Below, piece after piece: positions 16,165 through 22,939 of a stretch of DNA of 22,939 bases (positions are counted from its first letter, which is position 1; every line of letters begins with the position of its first letter). The stretch is from NCBI GenBank assembly GCA_910586095.1, contig CAJUHQ010000052.1, forward strand, positions 1 to 22,939, written 5' to 3'. Made by a program: the position numbers and the translations under genes. Below the pieces are notes generated by a model. It had not been told where the DNA came from. It saw only the letters and a list, made by a program, of their open reading frames with translations, and did not search any database. Source of the stretch: an uncultured Lachnospiraceae bacterium (lineage in GTDB: Bacteria > Bacillota > Clostridia > Lachnospirales > Lachnospiraceae).

Positions 16165-17097
16165 TCACGTTGTATAATCATTGATAATGGGGGGAATCTG
16201 AGACAGCATATTATCCACATCCTCAAACATCGCACTCTTAGTAGTACCCATTTTGCTAACGCGATTGATATGCTGAATCACTTCGTGATACCGTTTTTTC
16301 AATTTTTCAAAAAATCCACATAACGTCTGAAGCTCCTCGCGCGAGCTGTCAATCACTTGTGTAATCTCTGTCTGTACAGAAGTTGCGCTCTCTGCCGCCT
16401 GCGTGATGGTATCAAACATTTCATATGTCTCATCTACCTTAGATAAACTCTTCTCCAATGCCTGATGAGATGTATCAATACTAGTACTAAGCTTATCCGC
16501 CCCTTGTTCTACCACATGCACGCTTGTGTCAACTGCTGCGACAAGATTTTTAATTTCATCTGACAATCTTTTGACTTCACTAGCTACCACTGCAAATCCT
16601 TTTCCTTGTTGCCCTGCTCTCGCCGCCTCAATGGAAGCATTTAATGAAAGAATATTGGTCTGATCTGCAATCGTTACAATCTTGTTCATACAACCTTTAA
16701 TCTCATTAAGAGAAGCCTGAAACTCTTGAAAGGTATTTTGCATTTCACCAAAATAAGTTTCTACTAAGATAGAACTATTTTTTAGTTCCTCCACCTCATT
16801 TTGTGCCTGCACCACCGATTCTGAAATTTGTTCCTTCACAGAGACAAACTGACTAGACACCGCATTGATATTAGAAAAGGTCTGTTCAAAACTCTGTAAT
16901 GTCTCTTTAAAGTTCTCTGAATCGCGCAGTACATTACCAAAAGATTTACTCACCAAATTCAATTCATATAAAGATGCCACTTCACTTTTTACAAGAGCCT
17001 GTTGATAATCTTTGAGACTTTCTGTGACATACAATACTGGATATAGACTCTTATCTTTACTCTGGGATTTGCTTTGAGATTTTTTCCAAAATTTCAT
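16165..17097 (-). CDS. Soluble methyl-accepting chemotaxis-type signalling protein
   Basis: A 310-residue, largely helical protein with no membrane segment, HAMP or recognisable ligand domain. Residues about 140-180 are the conserved hairpin tip that contacts CheA and CheW, reading IADQTNILSLNASIEAARAG then KGFAVVASEVKRLSDEI. The flanking coiled-coil arms are short. Residues 1-20 are Lys/Ser-rich. The longest frame starts at a GTG inside the upstream gene, but the ATG used here follows AGGGGAGG by seven bases. It lies 13 bases after the FIST gene, which probably supplies the sensory input. A cytoplasmic receptor acting with the FIST protein is inferred. No cheA, cheW or flagellar genes lie in the window. 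Confidence 0.88.
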   Translation of the reverse strand: MKFWKKSQSKSQSKDKSLYPVLYVTESLKDYQQALVKSEVASLYELNLVSKSFGNVLRDSENFKETLQSFEQTFSNINAVSSQFVSVKEQISESVVQAQNEVEELKNSSILVETYFGEMQNTFQEFQASLNEIKGCMNKIVTIADQTNILSLNASIEAARAGQQGKGFAVVASEVKRLSDEIKNLVAAVDTSVHVVEQGADKLSTSIDTSHQALEKSLSKVDETYEMFDTITQAAESATSVQTEITQVIDSSREELQTLCGFFEKLKKRYHEVIQHINRVSKMGTTKSAMFEDVDNMLSQIPPIINDYTT

Positions 17098-17110
17098 TCT
17101 AATACCTCCC

Positions 17111-18211
17111 CTACTCAAATACGACACACGTCATAGACTGGTTGACAAACTGATTATTATAATGTTCCCCATATCCGACTAGCCCCGTATGGTTTCCCAA
17201 AGCACTCATCTCTCGCAAATATTCTTCCATATAATGATTCTGATTAAAAAGTAGATATCGAAACAGACAATTTACAGAAAACACTGCCGAAATTCTAGGA
17301 AAATCCCTCTTGATTGTGCGAATAGTCTCTTTGACAATAGCCCTGTAATCTCCTAATTCTAACAACGTCAAGACATCGGAATCATTTACCTGTCGAAAAC
17401 AAGCTAGTGCACTTCCACTCACTTCCTTAATAGAAATAATACACATCTCATCTCCATTAATCTTTCCGAATGGATTCTTAAAGGTCTGGGTCTGTATTTC
17501 CTCCTCTGTCACGTGCAAAATATCCTGATAAACCTGTCTTGCAGAAACGCCGTTTAATTGCCCCATTATGTAATTGGCCTTATCTGTATTAGATGCAATA
17601 AACCGATATTTTTCCATTGGATGATAAATATTTTCCTTGTAGGCTTTCACCTTACCACCATTATTTTTCACCAGTGCATAGGCAACTGCATCTTGATAAA
17701 CTTTTCCATTGGCAGCTACTTTTCCTGCATCGCCTGTCCCACCAACTAGAGAAATATTTTTATGTCGCAGCACACTGTAAATAGTAGTCAACACACAGGC
17801 ATCATTACCAGAACAAAAATCAATACATATTGTATCCTCATTGGAACTGTTTATTTTGTGCACATCGTTCTCTAGCCGTTTAATATATTTTACCGGCATA
17901 ACCGATACCTCTTCCAACACATTCGCTGTTGCGCTGACTCCATCATAAAATGCTATGACGCTGACTCCCTTTTCTACAACTTGCGTATCATAGCTCATTC
18001 CAATACATCCAATACTCGGAATCCGTGGATAGAGCTCTTCCAACTTCTTTACATGTGCTTCAAACTGATCGCTATTAGACAACAGCATAATTAGTTGAGG
18101 ATTGTTTAATCCCTTGACTGCTTCTTGCAGATCCCCACTCTGACTCATACCAAAAAATTGTCTCAAAATGTTGTCCTCTCTTCCTGTCACAAATTTTTCT
18201 TTTTTGTACAT
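17111..18211 (-). CDS. FIST-domain sensory protein
   Basis: About 366 residues with an N-terminal FIST_N region (roughly 20-200, including PSIGCIG and SLVGGTGDAGKVAANGK) and a FIST_C region (roughly 210-350, ending LVGYGEHYNNQFVNQSMT). FIST proteins are predicted small-ligand sensors found near chemotaxis and signalling genes. Here the domain is a separate polypeptide directly before a receptor signalling protein, suggesting a two-piece cytoplasmic receptor. The start is uncertain. The ATG given has GGAAG only a few bases away and follows a TATAAT so closely that the mRNA would be almost leaderless. A TTG at 18220 and a TTG at 18166 (eight bases after AGAGAGG) are alternatives; the last would remove only 15 residues before the domain. 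Confidence 0.85.
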   Translation of the reverse strand: MYKKEKFVTGREDNILRQFFGMSQSGDLQEAVKGLNNPQLIMLLSNSDQFEAHVKKLEELYPRIPSIGCIGMSYDTQVVEKGVSVIAFYDGVSATANVLEEVSVMPVKYIKRLENDVHKINSSNEDTICIDFCSGNDACVLTTIYSVLRHKNISLVGGTGDAGKVAANGKVYQDAVAYALVKNNGGKVKAYKENIYHPMEKYRFIASNTDKANYIMGQLNGVSARQVYQDILHVTEEEIQTQTFKNPFGKINGDEMCIISIKEVSGSALACFRQVNDSDVLTLLELGDYRAIVKETIRTIKRDFPRISAVFSVNCLFRYLLFNQNHYMEEYLREMSALGNHTGLVGYGEHYNNQFVNQSMTCVVFE

Positions 18212-18220
18212 TTCTTCCAA

Positions 18221-18249
18221 ATTATATCATATCAAAAAGTATTCAACAA
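18221..18249 (-). promoter_or_regulatory. Candidate promoter of the FIST/receptor operon
   Basis: TTGTTG and a perfect TATAAT are 17 bases apart on the minus strand. The predicted transcription start falls within a few bases of the ATG at 18211. No motility-sigma (sigma-D) motif was seen. Confidence 0.45.
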
Positions 18250-18399
18250 TAAAATTCCCCTATGAAACACAAAAACTTTAGATACATTCCTATCTTGTTT
18301 ACAATCACCTGATTTCTTTTTGAATTTTCAACTTATTTTAACATATGCCCTAATGAATTACAACTCAAATTCCGCCAAGTAGATGCAATTCGTTACTAT

Positions 18400-18543
18400 T
18401 CAACTTTTCAATTCTTCTCCGAGCAAATGCCACCCATCATATATCTTATTCCCAATATATCTAAACCAGTTTCTTACACTGTACAATCCATCATTAAATT
18501 GATAAACGCCTCCTAATTTTTCACTTTGCTTGTTAAAAGAACT
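18400..18543 (-). pseudogene. Possible 3' remnant of a coding sequence
   Basis: A 47-codon open stretch between TAA and TGA with no start codon at a ribosome binding site. Its translation is strongly protein-like, with alternating aromatic and polar residues, for example GLYSVRNWFRYIGNK then IYDGWHLLGEELKS at the end. An AGGAGG occurs inside it but only as Leu-Gly-Gly codons. I do not recognise the family. A chance open frame of this length is possible in AT-rich DNA. Confidence 0.3.
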
Positions 18544-18653
18544 TTATTATATCAGATAATAATGACTAACACTACACAAATTTTTATATTGGATACTATC
18601 TATCATATATCAAAAAATACTGTTCTTTCAAAGAATATACATACTTATAAAGC

Positions 18654-18703
18654 AAAAAAGTGCCTTACATCAGACTAGATTACAATCCATGTAAAGCACT
18701 TTT
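18654..18703 (-). terminator. Rho-independent terminator after the broken small gene
   Basis: In minus-strand RNA AAAAGTGCTTTACAT pairs with ATGTAAGGCACTTTT over 15 positions with one G-U pair, and the loop has a GATT/AATC mini-stem. A run of six U ends the structure. It starts at the stop codon of the frameshifted gene, so it was probably that gene's terminator and may also end Uma2 transcripts. Confidence 0.85.
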
Positions 18704-18853
18704 ATTTTAGTTCTAATTCGTCTTCACTAATTTTGTTGGCTGTCAGCACATGCTAACATCTTCCTGTATCTTTTATCACGCTGTGCAAAACTATCAACAT
18801 TTTTTCTTTCCACTTTTTCTCTGTATTATTTCCAATGTATCTGTAACTGTTTG
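18702..18853 (-). pseudogene. Small gene broken by two single-base A-run insertions
   Basis: Three overlapping frames join into one protein-like sequence if one A is removed from the A6 run (18800-18805) and one from the A4 run (18731-18734). The parts are VTDTLEIIQRKSGKK, then NVDSFAQRDKRYRKMLACAD and SQQ, then ISEDELELK and a TAA directly at a terminator. Upstream the frame meets a TAA at 18854-18856, so the 5' end is missing or also mutated. I do not recognise the family; charge and size would fit a small regulator. It lies 70 bases after the Uma2 gene. Sequencing error in the A-runs is an alternative to real decay. Confidence 0.45.
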
Positions 18854-18922
18854 TTATGCCTTGCGCAATCTGACAAAGATAGCACTTATCTATTTCATAA
18901 TTATAAGCTAACTACTACCGTA

Positions 18923-19477
18923 CTACTCAATACTGATTTGTGCAAAGTCAATTTCAAAATCTTCATAGATTCCAGCTTTTACTTTATCCGAAAAAGAGTA
19001 TTGTTCAAATGTATCCTGTTCAAAATTATAAACCATTATCAGTTGTTTCATCGGATCAACAATCCAGTACTCCTTTACCCCTGCTGTGCCGTACTTTAAT
19101 AACTTCTTATTATAATCCATTGGGCGGCTAGAAGGTGAAACAATCTCAATAATCCAATCAGGTGCACCCTTACACCCTTCGTCTGTAAGCTTGTCTCTGT
19201 CACAAATTACAGATATGTCAGGCTCTACATAAATATCATTATTTGCATTGAGAAATACTGCAAATGGAGAGGGATACACTCTACAATCACCTTTTTTATT
19301 TTTGATATAATCTTTGATTAAATAGGTAAAATCCGTTACCAATTCTTGATGAATCCTACTAGGCGTCGCCATCATATACAATTCACCGTCAATTAGTTCT
19401 GCCCTTTGACCGTCTGGCAAGTTATAGATATCTTGAATGGTATAGTAATTTGGCTGTTTTGCTACTGCTACATTCAT
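18923..19477 (-). CDS. Uma2 family PD-(D/E)XK protein (DUF820)
   Basis: 184 residues matching the Uma2 family, a restriction-endonuclease-like fold of unproven role often present in mobile or stress-linked settings. Visible features are the opening RAELIDGELYMM (E27), D87 in EPDISVI, E111 in WIIEIVSPSS, lysines at 124-125 in DYNKKLLKYG, and GVKEYWIVDP near residue 140. These supply the acidic and lysine residues expected for the nuclease fold. The ATG has AAGG seven bases upstream. It has its own promoter and stands alone except for the broken small gene behind it. Nuclease activity is not established for this branch. Confidence 0.88.
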   Translation of the reverse strand: MNVAVAKQPNYYTIQDIYNLPDGQRAELIDGELYMMATPSRIHQELVTDFTYLIKDYIKNKKGDCRVYPSPFAVFLNANNDIYVEPDISVICDRDKLTDEGCKGAPDWIIEIVSPSSRPMDYNKKLLKYGTAGVKEYWIVDPMKQLIMVYNFEQDTFEQYSFSDKVKAGIYEDFEIDFAQISIE

Positions 19478-19498
19478 TTAATCACCTTCCTTTTCTAT

Positions 19499-19527
19499 AT
19501 TATATAGTGTATTTATGTATGGTGCAA
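19499..19527 (-). promoter_or_regulatory. Promoter of the Uma2 gene
   Basis: TTGCAC and a perfect TATAAT are 17 bases apart on the minus strand. The predicted start leaves a leader of about 15 bases that contains the ribosome binding site. Confidence 0.55.
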
Positions 19528-19665
19528 GCAATTTTCTCACATACTCACCCCCATACTATGAAACAAAGCTTTCTAAGCAACTCTACCATATGAACTGTTA
19601 GCGATTGGAAGATCTTAACACTTATTCATATAATGGCACGTAATCGACTTTTTAAATAACTTAAC

Positions 19666-19708
19666 TAAAAAAATGCTGACAAAGCATTTGACAAAAACTT
19701 TATCAGCA
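19666..19708 (-). terminator. Second terminator-like hairpin downstream of prfA
   Basis: In minus-strand RNA GCTGATAAAG pairs with CTTTGTCAGC (one G-U pair) and is followed within two bases by a run of seven U. It is about 170 bases past the prfA stop and could be a backup terminator or end a short transcript from the interval. Confidence 0.75.
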
Positions 19709-19829
19709 CCACACCCTGTTTTATGAAATGACTAGTTAGATATCCTCATCAGCCAAAAAGCAATTCACGGTTTTTGAAATATACCTATAATTCCTATTCT
19801 GTATCAACAATATATCTGCTATTATGCTA

Positions 19830-19870
19830 CAAAAAATGCTTACATTAACCATTGAAAGCTAATGTAAGCC
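19830..19870 (-). terminator. Rho-independent terminator of prfA
   Basis: A perfect 10-bp stem (GCTTACATTA with TAATGTAAGC, 12-base loop) is followed by six U in minus-strand RNA. It begins seven bases after the prfA stop codon. Confidence 0.88.
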
Positions 19871-19876
19871 ATTCTG

Positions 19877-20956
19877 TCAATTATTTTGGTTCATCCTAGC
19901 CAGTTTCGCCGCTTGGTCAGCAGCAATACAAGCGTCTATAATCTCTTGTATATCACCATTCATAACTTTATCTAATTTGTAGATGGTCAGATTGATTCGG
20001 TGATCTGTCACGCGCCCTTGCGGAAAGTTGTATGTGCGAATCTTCTCTGAGCGATCTCCCGTCCCAATCTGGCTGCGACGCATTTCTGCCTCTGCATCAT
20101 GACGCTGCTGTTGTTCTATATCATACAATTTTGCTTTTAACAGTGCAAACGCCTTCGCCCTATTCTGCAACTGTGACTTTTCCGTCTGACTATATACGAC
20201 AATTCCCGTTGGATAATGTGTTAAACGAACAGCCGAGTCCGTAGTATTTACACATTGTCCACCATTTCCAGACGCGCGCATAACGTCGATTCGGATATCC
20301 TTATCATCAATCACAATATCAATGTCATCATCTACCTCTGGCATCACAGCAACACTGATCGTAGAAGTGTGAATACGTCCACCGGATTCTGTCTCAGGCA
20401 CACGCTGCACGCGGTGCACTCCCGATTCATACTTCATGACAGAGTAAGCCCCCTGTCCTGTAATCATAAAGGTGACACTTTTCATACCGCCAATGCCAAT
20501 TTCCTCACATTCCACCAACTCGACTCTCCACCGTCTGCTCTCTGCATAATGTACATACATACGATAAATCTCTGCCGCAAACAATGCTGCCTCATCACCG
20601 CCTGCTCCTGCCCGTATCTCCACAATTACATTTTTGTCATCATTTGGATCTTTGGGCAAAAGAAGAACTTTCATCTGTGTCTCAAGCTCCTCGATTCGCT
20701 TTTTTGCACTATTTAATTCCTCTTTGAGCATCTCACGCATCTCCTCGTCATTTTCTGTCTCGAGAAGCGCAAGAGAATCTGCTATTGTATCATTACAATT
20801 CTTATATTCTTTGTATGCCTCCACTAAAGGAGTCAGATCACTTTGTTCCTTCATCAGAGCTCGAAACCGCTTCTGATCTTCCGCAACGGTAGGTTCATTC
20901 AGCTCATTTAGAATCTCTTCAAAACGATGAAGTAAATCCTCCAACTTATCAAACAT
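19877..20956 (-). CDS. prfA: Peptide chain release factor 1
   Basis: RF1 ends translation at UAA and UAG. The 359 residues are full length. Codon recognition uses the P-x-T motif, here P187-E-T189 in RVPETESGGRIHTS, the form usual in Firmicutes. The peptidyl-hydrolysis motif is GGQ (232-234) in SGNGGQCVNTTDSAVRLTH; its Gln is the target of the PrmC methyltransferase encoded immediately upstream. The residue after GGQ is Cys rather than the more common His. The start has AGGAGG seven bases upstream. A 15-base tandem repeat lies in the 71-base gap to prmC. The order YqhQ-like, prmC, prfA is frequent in Clostridia. Confidence 0.97.
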   Translation of the reverse strand: MFDKLEDLLHRFEEILNELNEPTVAEDQKRFRALMKEQSDLTPLVEAYKEYKNCNDTIADSLALLETENDEEMREMLKEELNSAKKRIEELETQMKVLLLPKDPNDDKNVIVEIRAGAGGDEAALFAAEIYRMYVHYAESRRWRVELVECEEIGIGGMKSVTFMITGQGAYSVMKYESGVHRVQRVPETESGGRIHTSTISVAVMPEVDDDIDIVIDDKDIRIDVMRASGNGGQCVNTTDSAVRLTHYPTGIVVYSQTEKSQLQNRAKAFALLKAKLYDIEQQQRHDAEAEMRRSQIGTGDRSEKIRTYNFPQGRVTDHRINLTIYKLDKVMNGDIQEIIDACIAADQAAKLARMNQNN

Positions 20957-20970
20957 TTTTATTCCTCCTA

Positions 20971-21015
20971 AAACCTATCCTATATAAACCTATCCTATAT
21001 AAACCTATCTTATTC
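20971..21015. repeat. 15-bp tandem repeat between prmC and prfA
   Basis: The unit AAACCTATCCTATAT occurs twice exactly (20971-20985 and 20986-21000) and a third time with four changes (21001-21015). It ends a few bases before the prfA ribosome binding site. Copy-number slippage here could alter the spacing in the operon, but no function is evident. Confidence 0.85.
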
Positions 21016-21027
21016 TCTTCTGTCCTG

Positions 21028-21885
21028 TTATGGTTTTACACCAAACACGACTCTGTCAAGTCCTGTATAGTCTTTTCGCACTTCAACCTGCTCAAAGCCT
21101 GCCTGGCACATTAACTCTTTGACAACATTGCCCTGCCCACAGCCAATCTCAAAGAGCAAATAACCTCCGCGCCTCATATGGCTTGATGCCTGTCCCACAA
21201 TCTTTCTATAAAAATCAAGTCCATCCTCTCCACCATCTAAGGCCATCCTCGGCTCATGCTCACACACCTCTGGCATCAGTGTGCCAATCACTGCTGTTTC
21301 TATATAAGGTGGATTTGACACGACCATATCAAACAACGTATCTCTAGTCTTTTCTGACACAAAGTCCATAAGCGGAGCAAACAAATCTCCTTCTAAAAAC
21401 ACTGCATCCACCTGCAACTGCCTGGCATTTTCACGTGCGACTTCCAATGCCTTAGGAGAGAGATCTATACCAATCCCTTCACACTCATTGCTATATCGAA
21501 GCAGACTAAGCAGGATACACCCCGATCCAGTACACAAATCTAAAATGCGCATACCATCTGATAAATGGTATAATGCTTCCTCCACAAGGACCTCTGTATC
21601 CTGACGCGGAATCAATGTGTGCTCATTGACTTGAAATCCCAGTCCCATAAATTCCTGTCTACCTGTCAGATATTGAAATGGAATATGCGACGCTCTTTTC
21701 TCTACAATTGTCTTGTAAAAAGTTTCCTCCATGCCGCTTCGCTCACTGTCCGCGCGCACAATCAATTCATTTCTATCTGTATGGCAAATGTATTCTAACA
21801 AGAGCCGCGCATCAAGAGCAGCCTCTGCAATTTCTGCTTCTTCGAGTTTTTGCTTTCCATATAAATATAGCTCTTTGTATGTCAT
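21028..21885 (-). CDS. prmC: Release factor glutamine N5-methyltransferase
   Basis: PrmC (HemK) methylates the Gln of the GGQ motif in release factors using S-adenosylmethionine, raising termination efficiency. The 285-residue protein has the helical N-terminal domain (about 1-75), an SAM-binding motif ILDLCTGSGC near residue 115, and the catalytic NPPY (191-194) in SNPPYIE, followed by the typical block EPRMALDGGEDGLDFYRKI. The ATG four codons into the longest frame is used because GGGAG lies five bases before it; the outer ATG has no site. It directly precedes its substrate gene prfA. Confidence 0.95.
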   Translation of the reverse strand: MTYKELYLYGKQKLEEAEIAEAALDARLLLEYICHTDRNELIVRADSERSGMEETFYKTIVEKRASHIPFQYLTGRQEFMGLGFQVNEHTLIPRQDTEVLVEEALYHLSDGMRILDLCTGSGCILLSLLRYSNECEGIGIDLSPKALEVARENARQLQVDAVFLEGDLFAPLMDFVSEKTRDTLFDMVVSNPPYIETAVIGTLMPEVCEHEPRMALDGGEDGLDFYRKIVGQASSHMRRGGYLLFEIGCGQGNVVKELMCQAGFEQVEVRKDYTGLDRVVFGVKP

Positions 21886-21984
21886 ATCTTCTCCCATGTG
21901 GTATCTTTGTGCTCTTTAACTTGGCCCAACCTTGGAAATATCGTCTCCACTAACTCTTGGCTCCAGCTATATCAACACACAGTC

Positions 21985-22939
21985 TCACAAATCCTCGGCC
22001 TCATAACCAAACTGCTCCTGCAAGTACGTTTTCCAGTCAAATACAGCCTCCACAGAGGCAATTGCTACTTTGACCATCTCTTCGTCTGGTTCTTTGGTGG
22101 TAAGGCCTTGCAGCCACATGCCAGGTGCTGAAATAATACGTATCAAAATATGATCGCTCTTTCCTGCAAGACGGATAATCTCATAGGAAATTCCCGCAAT
22201 AACTGGAATGAGTAATAGGCGTATCACCAATTTGACGATCATATTGTCAACTCTGATAAAAAAGAACACAAGCACACTTACAAGCACCACAAACAATAGA
22301 AAACTAGTCCCACAACGCTTATGCTGCCGCGGACTTCGCATCACATTCTTTACTGTGAGTGGTCTGCCTCTCTCAATACAATTGATACATTTATGCTCTG
22401 CGCCGTGATACATATACAAACGCCGAATATCCTTCATAAGTGATATGGCTACAATATATCCTACAAAAATCAAAATGCGCAACAATCCCTCAACAATAGC
22501 GATCAGACTAGCATTTCGAATATATTTTCCCAAAAAATCTGACAGAAAAAAGGGTAACAGCATAAACAATGCCACTGCAATAATCACAGAAAGCGTAACA
22601 GTAAGCCCCATCATAATATCATCTGCGCGGCTTCCTAGTGCCTTCTCAAGTCGTCCCTCTTCCTTTTTGTCTGTCTCCTCCTCATAAAAAGATGCCGAGT
22701 GCATCGTCACTCGCATACCCAAAATCAAAGAATTTATAAGGGCAAAAATACCCCTGACAAACGGCCACTGTGCAATGCGTTTCTCGCTGCATACGCCTTT
22801 GTACTCTTCAACCTGTACATCAATCTCCCCATCGGGTTTTCGGACTGCCACAGCGTACTGATCTTTATTCTTCATCATTACCCCTTCAAGAACAGCCTGT
22901 CCACCAATACCAGAATATTGTATCTGTTTTCTTTTTGCC
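21985..22939 (-). CDS. YqhQ family (DUF1385) membrane protein, 5' end outside the window
   Basis: The frame reaches the window edge without a start codon, so the gene is partial. The visible part begins with the family block SGIGGQAVLEGVMMKNKD and VAVRKPDGEI, showing that the ATG-ATG at 22873-22878 lies inside the conserved N-terminus and is not the true start. There are four to five hydrophobic segments (around window positions 22640-22560, 22520-22440 and 22290-22170). The signature YHGAEHKCINCIERG and SPRQHKRCGTSFLL has the conserved His/Cys residues of the family. Function is not established. It ends 99 bases before prmC, on the same strand, in the order typical of Clostridia. Confidence 0.92.
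   Translation of the reverse strand, partial: AKRKQIQYSGIGGQAVLEGVMMKNKDQYAVAVRKPDGEIDVQVEEYKGVCSEKRIAQWPFVRGIFALINSLILGMRVTMHSASFYEEETDKKEEGRLEKALGSRADDIMMGLTVTLSVIIAVALFMLLPFFLSDFLGKYIRNASLIAIVEGLLRILIFVGYIVAISLMKDIRRLYMYHGAEHKCINCIERGRPLTVKNVMRSPRQHKRCGTSFLLFVVLVSVLVFFFIRVDNMIVKLVIRLLLIPVIAGISYEIIRLAGKSDHILIRIISAPGMWLQGLTTKEPDEEMVKVAIASVEAVFDWKTYLQEQFGYEAEDL

Larger units (their letters stand above)
18212..18922. other. Intergenic region with gene remnants
   Basis: This 711-base stretch has no intact gene. In the minus direction it holds a frameshifted small gene (18702-18853), its terminator, an open protein-like fragment without a start codon (18400-18543), a copy of TGAATAGTAAC, and the promoter of the FIST gene. 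The rest is AT-rich without visible structure. Confidence 0.6.
19478..19876. other. Intergenic region between Uma2 gene and prfA
   Basis: This 399-base stretch holds the Uma2 promoter and two terminator hairpins behind prfA. The interval from about 19530 to 19665 shows nothing recognisable. A 38-codon frame at 19736-19852 was considered and set aside. Confidence 0.6.

Noticed and set aside
17098..17127. GTG start inside the FIST gene for the receptor-type protein
   Set aside because: AGGGGAGG seven bases before the ATG at 17097 decides the start; the GTG has no site.
19736..19852. 38-codon ORF downstream of prfA ending before the second terminator
   Set aside because: Its ATG lies in the loop of the prfA terminator, there is no ribosome binding site, and the length is within chance for AT-rich DNA.
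20390..20398. PET instead of PAT in the RF1 codon-recognition motif as a possible specificity change
   Set aside because: The motif is P-x-T, and PET is a normal form in Firmicutes RF1, including Bacillus as I recall it.
20971..21015. CRISPR-like array
   Set aside because: The repeats are directly adjacent with no spacers, the unit is too short, and no cas gene is present. The Cas4-like domain in the helicase is part of a fusion, not a cas operon.

Overview
The window is an AT-rich chromosomal segment of a low-GC Gram-positive anaerobe, most likely a Lachnospiraceae-type Clostridia. The grounds are the YqhQ(DUF1385)-prmC-prfA block, strong AGGAGG-type ribosome binding sites, sigma-A-like promoters, an HPr-like protein with no catalytic histidine, and a soluble chemoreceptor paired with a FIST protein. 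No rRNA, tRNA, CRISPR array, prophage or intact insertion sequence was seen. This placement is inferred from gene content; no marker gene was compared.

Layout from left to right. (1) 111-9495, minus strand: a DNA-repair cluster read as sbcD, then sbcC, then an XPD/DinG-type helicase with an N-terminal PD-(D/E)XK nuclease-like domain, then ugd (UDP-glucose dehydrogenase, probably functionally separate). Upstream of sbcD are a good promoter, a possible 20-residue ORF and a LexA-like box. (2) 9817-10044, minus: a small HPr-like protein in which the phosphorylatable His is Arg but the regulatory Ser is kept; it has its own terminator. (3) 10511-14063, plus: two ABC exporter half-transporters, the only plus-strand genes. 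They form a heterodimer-type pair with one consensus and one degenerate ATP site. (4) 14161-15868, minus: a TetR regulator, a polytopic membrane protein and a DUF2871 membrane protein in one operon, driven by a consensus promoter flanked by two near-identical palindromes. (5) 15978-16099: a structured non-coding repeat with two 35-bp copies around a hairpin. (6) 16165-18211, minus: a FIST sensory protein followed by a cytoplasmic methyl-accepting signalling protein, apparently a chemoreceptor split over two polypeptides. (7) 18400-18853: remnants of decayed coding sequence, then a Uma2-family PD-(D/E)XK protein (18923-19477). (8) 19877-22939, minus: prfA, prmC and a YqhQ-family membrane protein whose 5' end runs off the window.

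Several start codons were moved inward from the longest open frame because the inner start has the only well-placed ribosome binding site. Several terminator hairpins pair perfectly only in minus-strand RNA (through G-U pairs), which fixes their direction. The most interesting items are the FIST/receptor pair, the dispersed-repeat-like element with alternative pairings, the His-less HPr, the nuclease-helicase next to sbcCD, and the frameshifted small gene that ends exactly at a terminator.
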